A stretch of 25,303 bases of DNA from Gnetum montanum (lineage: Eukaryota > Streptophyta > Gnetopsida > Gnetales > Gnetaceae), in NCBI GenBank assembly GCA_015680685.1, contig MNCI01008099.1:280922-306224 (forward strand). The letters run 5' to 3'. The position numbers were made by a program, and so were the translations under genes. Positions 18,700 to 25,303 of this stretch are shown here, in pieces. Each line of letters opens with the position of its first letter. Position 1 is the first letter of the stretch. The notes under the pieces were generated by a model, which was not told the DNA's origin, searched no databases, and was given only the letters and a program-made list of their open reading frames with translations.

Positions 18700-19720
18700 C
18701 ATTGTTGAGTAGGATAGACCAATGGAGGAACTATCATATTAAAGATAAAATCTTATTTAAAAATGGAAAGGTGTATGTTCCTATTTATGATTTTAGAAAG
18801 AATATTTTGTTGAAGAGCATTGTTGTAACATGGAAGGCCACATGGCCAAGGATAAAACATTGGAGCTTATGAGTGTGCATTATTTTTAGCTAGGAATGAT
18901 AATTGAAAGTTTCAAATTTACGAGAGAGTGTTTGACATGTATAAATTTTAAATAAGGTAAATAAGTGGATAAACATTATATGCCTTTGTTAATTCCAAAG
19001 GGTCCATGAAAAAGTGTATCAATGAACTTTGGGAGTGGTATTCCAAAGACCAAGAGTGAGAATGATGCAATTTTTATTATTGCTGAAAGGTTTTCCAAGA
19101 TGGCATATTTTGTTCTATCCAAAAAGATGAGTGATGCTTCTCATGTGGCAAATTTATTTTTCTAGCATGTTATGAAGTTGCATGGAATCCATTTGAATAA
19201 TTTTGGTAAAAGAAACTAAATTCATAAGTCATTTTTGGAGGTATCTTTGGAAAATATTAGGGATAAAATTAAATTTTCCTAATGCATATCATCCATAGTT
19301 TGATGGTTAAGAAAAGGTGGTAAATAAATCCTTGCTAAATTTTTTGAGATGAAGATGTGATGGATAACCAAACATTCCAAAAAAAACTTATTGTGTCCTG
19401 CTGAATTTTTGTATAATAATGCTTTTCATTTTGCTATTGAAAGAAGCCCATTTGAGGTGAATTATGGTTTTTGTCCAAAGATGATGAATAATTTGAATAG
19501 CTTTGATGAAGAAGCTCAACTTAGCATTTATTTTATGCAAGTGATGAGGTATCTACATGCTTAAGTGAAATCAAATATTAAGAAGAAGGATAAAGAGAAA
19601 GTCCTCAAGAGGAATGAGAGTAAACAAATGCTAGATTTTGTTGTTCGTAACTTGGTTTGGGTTCATTTGAAGAAGAATCAGTTGAGGTATGAACTGCTCC
19701 AAGATAAAAGCTAAGAAGAT
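18700..19720 (+). pseudogene. integrase of element B
   Basis: A weak zinc-binding region near 18830 (HWSL...) and a linker FKNGKVYVPI at 18760 precede the catalytic core. VSMNFGSGIPKTKS (19017-19060) matches the family VSMDF.lGLP.t, with the first catalytic Asp changed to Asn. FIIAERFSKMAYF, MSDASHVANLFF and KLHGIHL follow. The second-Asp region is frameshifted near 19215. SFLEVSLE/HFWRYLWKILG, NAYHP.FDG.EKVVNKSL (third residue Glu kept) and SPFEVNYGF are present. Many stops occur. It is placed before the chromodomain-like tail as in chromoviruses. Confidence 0.7.
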
Positions 19721-19934
19721 TAAACCTTTCAGAATTAAGGCCAAGATTAATAATAATGCTTTTGAGATTGACCTAAAAAATGATGTAGATACATCTTTTT
19801 GATTTAGTATTTAAAATCTTATGCACTATCATGAATTGGTAAATGGTGAGACCAAACAAGAAAACATTAATTAGTTGAATGGGGCTATTAATTAGTCCAA
19901 GCCTTCAATGAAAAATAAGGTGATCATAATCAAC

Positions 19935-20060
19935 CAAAGAGAAGCTTCAAGCACTTGAGGAGTGTCAAGGCATGAGTACTTGATTCATTGGAAGGATCAA
20001 TTCATAGATGATGTTGTATGGGTCTATAAGACCAAACTTCTTGAAGGGGGATCACCTATA
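19935..20060 (+). pseudogene. chromodomain-like C-terminal tail of element B integrase
   Basis: From 19971 the frame reads HEYLIHWKDQFIDDVVWVYK, then TKLLEGGSP. The Tyr-Leu-x-x-Trp-Lys core followed by an acidic spacer and Trp fits a chromodomain (family 'eYlVKWkgy....aTWe...'), which in chromoviruses directs integration to modified chromatin. It is preceded by a stop where the chromodomain N-terminal strand should be. A G-rich stretch (20042-20050) follows, 60 bp before the 3' LTR. Confidence 0.55.
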
Positions 20061-20109
20061 CTCCTACTTCCTTATTTACATGAGTTTAATTTTTGAAGTG
20101 TGGCAAAGT

Positions 20110-21084
20110 TAGTGTAGGAACACTTCTTCTAATTTTCTATTCTCTTTTCTACAAGCAATTTCTATAGGTTTTAGAAGGCTAGAGAGACATCTTGAAAGTC
20201 TAAGAGACATTTGGACTGAATGTAGGCACTTTGCAAGAGATGTCCTAGATTTAAGGAAGATATCTCAACTATGGTAAAGATTTCTTAGGTGAAATATTTC
20301 AAAATTTGCACAAGACATCTTAATCCTTAGTTGAAACATCCTAGAGGTTGCAACATGTCCCAAGTAAGACATCTCACACATGGATGAGACATCTCAACTA
20401 GAGTAAAAATATCTCACACCCAAGTGATACGTCTAATCTATAAGTTGTGTTTTTCAATGAGATGATCCAAAAAGCCTAGAGACAACTCAAACGAGTGGAA
20501 AAACTTTTGAAATTATCATTCCAATTTGAAAAACAACTAAAAATGAATAAAAGGTTAGAAATAGCCTACAATCCTTAAGTTAAGTTTGGAAAAATGTTTT
20601 TAGGTTTCTTTCCTCCTAATTACAATAAATATTAATGTTGTTACTTAATGAGATGTCAAGAGAGATGAGAGATCATGTTGAGAGTTAATGTGTTGTGCAA
20701 GATTTATCATGAGACCTTTATATGTATGCATATTAGGTTTCATCTCAAGGTTAATTGTGTGTATGGATTGACCTATGTGTGTCACGTGTCTTGCTTGTGT
20801 GTTGAGATCTTAGTTCTAAGTTATGAAAGAGATTCTCTTTTGATTGTGCCTTACATTAAGGAGAATCATTCTATGATTATAGAGCCTCATTCTCTGCAAT
20901 ATCGTTTAAGCTTTTTGGGAAGTTATTAGATTATTTGTGGTTGTGAAACCATTGTTATAATATTTCTTTTAATAATTGAAGATAACTAGTTTTCTTATTT
21001 TCCAGTACATTGATCTAACTTTCATAATATTTTGATTTACTATGTTTGAAGGTTAATATCTATTATAGTAAACCTGCTCCAAGC
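20110..21084 (+). repeat. 3' LTR of element B
   Basis: A direct repeat of 14411-15364. It starts near TAGTGTAGGAAC, carries the altered GAGACATC array (about 20180-20440), repeats the 3' half block (20675-20929) and ends near AACCTGCTCCAAGC, which aligns with the end of the 5' LTR. Divergence from the 5' copy is high and spread along the whole length, so gene conversion has not homogenised the pair. Confidence 0.75.
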
Positions 21085-21344
21085 TTTTATGAATAGTTTT
21101 ATTTTTACTATAAGAAGTATTGATTACTACAAATAAATAGTGCATAAAGAAAATTTTTCTTTATGTAAGAATACTACTATCTATCCTAAGATAAAATATT
21201 TTATTAACAAGCAAGATTTAGAAGATGTCAAAGACGCTTGACATAAGGTCAATCATAATAGACATTCTATGTCATAATTTATTTTTATACCTTTCTCTCC
21301 TACAAAAGTTGATAATTTTCCTAATATTTTCATTGCTATATTAA
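21085..21344. other. unassigned AT-rich segment
   Basis: No domain can be supported. A plus-strand translation around 21195-21300 (NKQDLEDVKDA) reads for some 30 codons but matches no family I recognise. It could be the flank into which element B inserted, but it does not continue the LINE ORF1 at 13939-14330 in any way I can see. Confidence 0.3.
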
Positions 21345-21837
21345 ATCACATTCGACACCATATAAGATAGCAAGCTTGATTATTATCATGTAAACTTTCT
21401 CCTTTAATTTTATTAGTACTCTTTTATTACATAGAACATCACTAGCATCTCTCCATTTTGACCATCCTATCTCAATTCTATTTCTTTTATCTCTTCTAAT
21501 AACATTTAACATCCATATAAGTATTCAAATTTTTGCCACACTAATTTGTTATTCATGACTCTTTTGTAATGCCCAGTATTTAGCATCATATAAGATAGCA
21601 GGTCTAATTACTATCATACAAAATTTTTCCTTTATTTTTATTGATATTCTTTTATCACATAGAACACCACTAGCCTGTCTCTATTTTAACCATCCTATCT
21701 TAATTTTATTTCTTATATTTTTATCAAGTTTACCATGTGTTAAGAGGATTAATCCTAGGTATATGAATTGTTTGTAGTGAGGGACTTTTTGATCTTGAAT
21801 TATTACTTCTATTTCACTACTATTTTTGTTATTATCA
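21345..21837 (-). pseudogene. RTE-type LINE RT C-terminal fragment, antisense, with internal direct repeat
   Basis: On the minus strand, reading down from about 21830: VIIQDQKVPHYKQFIYLGLI (family 'q.ip.v..FkYLGs.iq'), KIGWLK.RQASGVLCDKRI, KIKEKFCMIVIRPAILYDAKYW and WMLNVIRRDK. The translation then jumps back to IEIGWSKWRDASDVLCNKRV and AILYGVEC, ending near 21345. These are the post-catalytic motifs of plant RTE LINEs ('agW.kWr.asgvLCD.r.p.klKgkfyRt..rpAmLYG.EcW'). The GW...AILY block is thus present twice (about 140 bp, offset 228 bp). Stops are few but present. Confidence 0.75.
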
Positions 21838-22276
21838 GGCTTGCTATCTTATATAGTATTAAATTTTGTACATTACAAAATAGACATAAATAATAAATCA
21901 ATGTGATAGAAATGCAAGTACTTAGATGGATGTTGAATGTTACTAGAAGAGATAAACTACATAATATAGATATTAGAGGAAGACTTGGAGTGGCTTCTAT
22001 TTCAGATAACCTACAAGAGTAATGTCTTAGATTGTTTGGAAATGTGTAAAGAAGATCACACAATGAGTCTACAAAAAAGGTTGTCACATTATTGTTCTAG
22101 GAAAGCTATCAAAAGGAAGATTAAAAAAGGCATGGGAAAGAACAATTAAAAATGATTTAAAGAACTAAAAATAAACAATGATCTAGCTCTTCATATAGGT
22201 AAATGGTGAAAAGCAACTCATGTAGCCAACCCCATTTTAATTGGACAAGGTTAGGATGATGATGATGATAATGATA
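21838..22276 (+). pseudogene. RTE-type LINE 3' end, sense strand, with GAT-repeat tail
   Basis: The plus strand starts with AILYSIKFCTLQ at 21844, then EMQVLRWMLNVTRRDKLHN, IDIRGRLGVASISDNLQE and CLRLFGNV, matching 'aEMRMLRWm.G.TR.D.irn..Ir..lGvapi..k..e.rLRWfGHv' of plant RTE elements. The end HVANPILIGQG is followed by a stop and a GAT microsatellite (from 22255), the usual RTE 3' tail. The fragment is therefore 5'-truncated but has the true 3' end. The antisense 92-codon frame at 21809-22087 is a shadow. It abuts the antisense RTE pieces head to head. Confidence 0.75.
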
Positions 22277-22735
22277 GTTTCCTTTGCTATATCAAATATT
22301 TTTGCTCTTTTAAGTTGGAACATAAATATTAAAAATAATGTAAATGTTATTAGAATTGGAACTAACCTTTCTACTAATAATAAATTTTCCTCTCTAGTTT
22401 TCTTAAAATGTCTATTATAAGAATGTTCACTTGAGTAGACATCTCTAACATTAGAACGTAAAGAGATGCTAGTTAGGTTTCAAAAAATATTAATGATGAA
22501 TAAAGAAAATTTACAATACATCACAAACTTAACACTGAAGAGACATCATCAAAATAAAATATGAAAAGAAAAAAATTTCTAATTTTAGGACTCTCTACTC
22601 AAGTACATAACCATATAATTAAATATATGGTCTAATGTAGAAGGTAAAATATAGTTTTATTTACATTAAATTAGATGTAATAAACTAGATGTAGGAACTT
22701 GCTATCTCTCAATTTCTATTCTAATCAAGTATTAG
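22277..22735. other. unassigned AT-rich segment
   Basis: No coding domain, LTR or tandem repeat is recognisable on either strand. It separates the RTE 3' tail from the next non-LTR fragment. Confidence 0.4.
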
Positions 22736-22903
22736 AATGCTATCAATAAGTTTCACTTAAGTTCTCATCATCTTAGAATTGAAAGTAAAAGAAGGATACA
22801 ACTTCTCTGAGAAGAGTACATTTATAAGTTGTATAAGTTAGGAGCTCTTGAAGATGAGCTACATGTATTTCTTTCTTATGTTGTAACTACCCATTTAAGA
22901 TAG
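22736..22903 (+). pseudogene. small non-LTR retrotransposon C-terminal fragment
   Basis: One frame of 56 codons reads NKFHLSSHHLRIES, a TGA at 22808-22810 (Arg expected), EEYIYKLYKLGALEDELHVF and a final VVTTHLR. The pattern resembles the C-terminal zinc-type motif of LINE proteins ('fR.ssH.L.iE.GR....p...R.C..C..g.vEDE.Hfl..C'), with the Cys residues changed to Tyr. The resemblance is to a different lineage from the L1-type and RTE pieces nearby. The plus-strand LTR at 22943 starts 40 bp downstream. A short, tentative call. Confidence 0.4.
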
Positions 22904-22963
22904 CATTATAATATTATAGGATAAAACTTGTATGATTTGTAATGATATATTATATATGAAAGT

Positions 22964-22991
22964 CTATGATATCGTATCTACAGTATCATAG
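22964..22991 (+). repeat. U3 dyad (hairpin) of the interrupted LTR
   Basis: Arms CTATGATA (22964-22971) and TATCATAG (22984-22991) are perfect inverted repeats around a 12-base spacer. The matching 28-bp stretch in the copy C LTR has arms CTGTGATA and TATCACAG, one base different in each arm with pairing kept. Confidence 0.6.
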
Positions 22992-23053
22992 TTACAATAT
23001 TGTAGCTCTACATACATCATCATAGATATGATGTAATGAGCCATGGTCATGCC

Positions 23054-23061
23054 TATAAATA
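23054..23061 (+). promoter_or_regulatory. TATA box of the interrupted LTR
   Basis: TATAAATA, about 110 bp after the presumed LTR start, preceded by CATGCC as a GC-richer spacer. The position is comparable to the TATA boxes of the copy A and C LTRs. Confidence 0.5.
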
Positions 23062-23496
23062 CCAATCCATATGATTGCATCAAAAAGATAAGCTTTACCC
23101 AACACTTAGCGAGTTTCTTGCAATTTTTTTTGTAAAGTTAGAGTTAGATTATAGTTGTATGGATCCTTTATTTGAGTGGATTATTTCTGGACACAATTCA
23201 TGAATATTGATGAGTGGCAAGGTACCCCTACACTCAACCATATGAAACAAGTGTAGCACGCATGATCCGGTCGAACTCCGCAGATGGACTAGTTGTGGCA
23301 CCTAGATAGTTATCCTTTAGTCGCAATTCGTTGTCTTCCCACGTGGACTAATATTATATTTGTCACGTATGGTTTAGTCCAGAGTGAGGTGTATGATGTG
23401 TTCCTAATTCTAACGCTACTCTTAAAGGCAGTGCAAAATAATATTAACTAAGCTAAGCTAGGAGGAAAAGGGTAAGAGAATCTAATCTAGCCTAAG

Positions 23497-23730
23497 TGCA
23501 ATGAGCAACCGATTCCTTGATCAATCGTACACATCTTGGACCTCATGCATGACTACCACTAGGATTACCAAGCGTAGATCCTAGGTACACCACTAGGCTA
23601 CCAAGTAGTCACACTTAAATGCTTGTAATTAAGTCGTACTCATTCCGCGTTGCAATGAGTAGCTGATTCCTTGACTAACCGTACACATCCTTAGATGCTC
23701 GTAATCAAGTCGTACTCATACCGCATTCTA
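23497..23730 (-). repeat. tandem duplication in U5 of copy C LTR
   Basis: Block 1 (plus-strand GCAATGAG...GATTCCTTGA...CGTACACATC) occurs at about 23499-23537 and 23653-23691. Block 2 (TGCTTGTAATTAAGTCGTACTCAT-like) occurs at about 23619-23645 and 23696-23720. The order is 1, spacer, 2, 1', 2', so a block 1-2 unit duplicated and a roughly 75-bp spacer was gained or lost in one copy. The spacer itself holds two variants of a CCTAGTGGT/CCACTAGG block. Confidence 0.65.
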
Positions 23731-23827
23731 GGAGTTTAAAGGTAAGAGAGAAATTAGTAAATAATAATTAAATAAACAAATAAATAAATAACAAAGTGAC
23801 TACTGCAATGATGAAGTAATCTCGATC

Positions 23828-23833
23828 TTTATT
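23828..23833 (-). terminator. poly(A) signal of copy C LTR
   Basis: AATAAA on the minus strand followed by GATCGAG, 170 bases after the TATA box. It corresponds to AATAAAGACGAG at 7501 in the copy A LTR. Confidence 0.6.
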
Positions 23834-24002
23834 GCCGGTCATGTGCATGTCCAAGTACGTCACACTCGAATAAGACACTATACAATTACATTCACCACAC
23901 TATGGACAGACACGGGAAAAATAATCTATCTCTAGAGTGGTCAAACTGCCAGAACTTCGCTACTTCTAACTCCTAATTCCTAAAACTGGGAAAGCCACCT
24001 CC

Positions 24003-24010
24003 TATTTATA
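24003..24010 (-). promoter_or_regulatory. TATA box of copy C LTR
   Basis: TATAAATA followed by GGAGGTGG on the minus strand, about 175 bp inside the LTR and directly downstream of the GATATC-rich U3. Confidence 0.7.
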
Positions 24011-24028
24011 GAAATTGTGGTGCACTAT

Positions 24029-24164
24029 GATATCGCATACGCGATAATACAGGGAAGACACGATATCGCGACTGCGATATCACGGCCGCTGCGATATTGT
24101 GACTACTGATACAACAGGGCTAATACATCATGGCTGTGATATCATGGCTACGATATCACAGCCA
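24029..24164 (-). promoter_or_regulatory. GATATC array with 13-bp-arm hairpin in copy C U3
   Basis: GATATC occurs at 24029, 24062, 24076, 24138 and 24152, with GATATT at 24093; two pairs are spaced exactly 14 bp. The outermost pair lies in a perfect inverted repeat: TGGCTGTGATATC (24131-24143), an 8-base spacer, then GATATCACAGCCA (24152-24164). The array sits 20-155 bp upstream of the TATA box. It is a candidate enhancer or a cruciform-forming site; the binding protein is unknown. Confidence 0.6.
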
Positions 24165-24183
24165 GAAAATTCATGACTCATCA

Positions 24184-24199
24184 TACCCCCACAACTGAA
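24184..24199 (-). promoter_or_regulatory. polypurine tract of copy C
   Basis: TTCAGTTGTGGGGG then TA and the LTR TG on the minus strand, one base different from copy A at 7162-7177. Upstream on the same strand is ACTCGAGGACGAG, a motif often seen just before plant Ty3 3' ends. Confidence 0.75.
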
Positions 24200-24391
24200 T
24201 GAAAACTCGTCCTCGAGTTACAGAGAGAACAAGCTCCATTGATTACACAGTGGATAGGTATGGGATTATTAACTGACTAGAATGGATTCATGCTGTAGTG
24301 TGGAGTGAGACACAACACAAAAGAAAATCTTATGATTACAAAATGGTGGAACTCATGTAGTTCCTAGTGGCAGTGGCTCCTCCATAGGTGG

Positions 24392-24949
24392 CTATTCCTT
24401 TTCTTGTGCTCTAGGTCTTTGGATTTGATGGTGTCGAAGTATGGCATGGAGTTTCTCCTCTTGTAAGGTGCTAAGTGCCTTGGCGTGTGTGTAAGTTTGC
24501 ACTTGTGCCATAGAGGCATCCCAGTTAGCCTTCTCTTTTTCTTTCGCCATCCTTTTATTCTCTGTCAATAGTTTATTAAGTTGCTCGGCTCTGAAAGTGT
24601 CCAGCTAGTTCTGAGCAACCTTTGGCCCTATATTCAGAAGATTTAGTACTTCCAAAATGGCTTGAACAAAGAAGTCAATAGTCACACCACAATTGTCAAC
24701 CATGGTTCCTTCTTCTTTATTGTGCCAAAAGTGGTACATTTCCCCTAAGTACCAGGCACTGCTTTCAGAGAGGATATCTCCTACTTCTGCCTGCCCAGAC
24801 CATATGGTAGGAAGATCTTCTTGATGAATGTTGAATGATTATTATTCCTGTTCTGCATGTTGTCTGGTAGGACCTTGTCTTCCACCTCTCTGAAATCGTT
24901 TGATCGCACCTTGAGCAAGACCTTCCTGTTGTCCACATTTCAAGGCCAT
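24392..24949 (-). pseudogene. ORF3 of copy C (185 codons, three internal stops), function unknown
   Basis: One unshifted frame runs from ATG at 24949-24947 to TAG at 24394-24392, broken only by consecutive TAA codons (36 and 37) and a TAG (codon 115, where Trp or Gln would fit by G-to-A or C-to-T change). Residues 1-35 are Gln/Arg/Gly-rich (MALKCGQQEGLAQGAIKR). Residues 55-113 look folded (ESSAWYLGEMYHFWH, VTIDFFVQAILEVLNLL). Residues 116-175 are Lys/Glu/Gln-rich with spaced leucines (AEQLNKLLTENKRMAKEKEK, LSTLQEEKLHAIL), a likely coiled coil. No signal peptide or membrane helix is seen, so it does not look like an envelope protein. It lies between pol and the LTR and follows a splice-acceptor-like sequence. 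I recognise no family. Confidence 0.55.
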
Positions 24950-24978
24950 CTACAATCACATGGGACCAATCGTTAGTA
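24950..24978 (-). promoter_or_regulatory. putative branch point and 3' splice site before copy C ORF3
   Basis: On the minus strand TACTAAC (24978-24972) is an ideal branch-point heptamer. About 22 bases later ATTGTAG ends at 24950, directly before the ORF3 ATG at 24949. A GT donor-like AAG/GTATAA lies at 25004, but it would give only a 55-base intron, so the real donor may be far upstream. Copy A has TAG directly before its ORF3 ATG too. Confidence 0.45.
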
Positions 24979-25003
24979 AGGTTGTTACCAAAGTTAGGTT
25001 ATA

Positions 25004-25303
25004 CCTTATTTCTTGCCTTAATAGATTTACTTTATTTCCATGTGATGTTAATTATTGGAAGAACATGTCTCTGAAAGATTATAGTATTGAGTCCTCTTTG
25101 CTTAGGTGGTTTCCGAATTTAATTTTCTGGTATAGCTAAGGGGATGAAATTGTTTTTGACACATTTTATTCTTAATTTTAGAACTAATTACCCTTAAATA
25201 TGTCCTTCGGGCGATGATGTATTTCAAAAAATTTATGTGCTATTCAACATGTGCCCCTCCCCCACGACTAAGCTGAACACTCCAGGGTCAAGTAGGTTTA
25301 AAC
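25004..25303 (-). other. spacer of copy C between pol and ORF3
   Basis: AT-rich, without a supported coding frame. It holds TTAGTCGTGGGGG on the minus strand at 25271-25259, the same motif found just after the pol end in copy A (5415-5427). The pol end of copy C should therefore lie just outside the window. Confidence 0.5.

Larger units (their letters stand above)
14411..21084 (+). mobile_element. Ty3/gypsy retrotransposon element B (chromovirus-like), both LTRs present
   Basis: Two directly repeated LTRs of about 950-975 bp flank a primer site, gag, protease, RT, RNase H, integrase and a chromodomain-like tail in Ty3/gypsy order. The pre-RT linker and RT (FLPMSNVQY, LQRQVEKLLENGFMRKS, FPIPRMDDIL) resemble plant chromoviruses of the CRM/Reina type. 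The LTRs differ at roughly a fifth to a quarter of positions by eye and every domain is broken, so the insertion is old. No target-site duplication could be recognised: the five bases outside each LTR do not match with the ends I chose. Confidence 0.8.
22943..23207 (+). repeat. 5' part of a plus-strand LTR related to copies A and C, interrupted
   Basis: It starts TGATATAT, with no polypurine tract before it, so it is probably a 5' LTR. A 28-bp dyad at 22964-22991 aligns without gaps to the dyad in the copy C U3. TATAAATA lies at 23054-23061, and downstream blocks (TTAGCGAGTTTCTTGCA at about 23107, AAGTTAGAGTTAG near 23136) resemble the region after the TATA box in the copy A and C LTRs. The sequence stops where the copy C LTR begins at 23208, so its remainder should lie beyond the far end of copy C, outside the window. 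Confidence 0.5.
23208..24183 (-). repeat. 3' LTR of copy C, complete
   Basis: A 976-bp LTR with perfect 8-bp terminal inverted repeats: TGATGAGT at one end and ACTCATCA at the other. On the minus strand it holds a GATATC-rich U3 with a hairpin (24164-24029), TATAAATA (24010-24003), AATAAA (23833-23828), an AT-rich tract (about 23795-23756), duplicated U5 blocks (23730-23497) and then blocks shared with copy A (TGGGAAGACAA near 23345, CATATGGTTGAG near 23240). It is better preserved and more GC-rich than the rest of the window, so probably younger. Confidence 0.8.
23208..25303 (-). mobile_element. Ty3/gypsy copy C (same family as copy A), minus strand, continues past window
   Basis: Read on the minus strand: a TTAGTCGTGGGGG motif (25271-25259) like the one after pol in copy A, a 310-bp spacer, ORF3, a polypurine tract, then a complete 3' LTR. 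The polypurine/LTR junction is the same as in copy A but for one base in 28, proving family identity. Pol and the 5' LTR lie beyond 25303. The flank at 23207 is the interrupted plus-strand LTR, so copy C is nested in a relative. Confidence 0.75.

Noticed and set aside
21809-22087. 92-codon antisense frame
   Set aside because: The sense strand encodes the RTE C-terminus across most of this interval.

Overview
This is an AT-rich window of a large, repeat-dense plant nuclear genome, most likely a seed plant. It is built almost entirely from old, decayed retrotransposons: Ty3/gypsy LTR elements of two lineages and remnants of at least two non-LTR (LINE) lineages. I see no intact host gene, rRNA, tRNA, CRISPR array or bacterial-type operon. 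Every recognisable protein domain carries stop codons or frameshifts, so coding entries are given as pseudogenes.

Layout. (1) 1-8094, plus strand: Ty3/gypsy copy A (Athila/Tat-like), entered within its 5' part: gag, pol (RT, RNase H, integrase), a long 3' spacer, a small ORF3 remnant, a polypurine tract and the 3' LTR (7178-8094). The protease-bearing block 1947-2515 reads on the minus strand and is bracketed by two isolated N bases (1946 and 2516), which looks like a mis-oriented contig. (2) 8095-10029: unassigned AT-rich DNA with a C-rich, possible quadruplex tract. (3) 10030-13510: LINE ORF2 (endonuclease, RT, C-terminal Cys/His motif), followed at 13939-14330 by a LINE ORF1 (DUF4283-like domain plus zinc knuckle), the reverse of normal order. 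(4) 14411-21084: Ty3/gypsy element B, complete in outline: two diverged LTRs of about 1 kb, a Met-tRNA-like primer site, gag with CCHC knuckle, protease, RT, RNase H, integrase and a chromodomain-like tail. Its LTRs carry a dense array of GAGACA/TGTCTC motifs. (5) 21345-22276: RTE-type LINE pieces, first antisense with an internal direct repeat, then sense ending in a GAT-repeat tail. (6) 22736-22903: a small non-LTR C-terminal fragment. (7) 22943-23207: the start of a plus-strand LTR related to A, apparently cut by (8) 23208-25303, minus-strand copy C of the A family, with a full LTR (23208-24183), polypurine tract, a 185-codon decayed ORF3 and a plausible splice acceptor just before its ATG.

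How the parts relate. Copies A and C share the polypurine tract/LTR boundary, LTR landmarks in the same order (TATA box, AATAAA, U5 blocks) and an ORF3 starting right after a TAG acceptor-like sequence, so they are one family in opposite orientations. The most unusual observations are the N-bracketed protease block, a U3 hairpin with a compensatory change between two related LTRs, the spliced-ORF3 arrangement, and the auxin-response-element-like array in element B. Family assignments are by eye from conserved motifs; no database search was possible.
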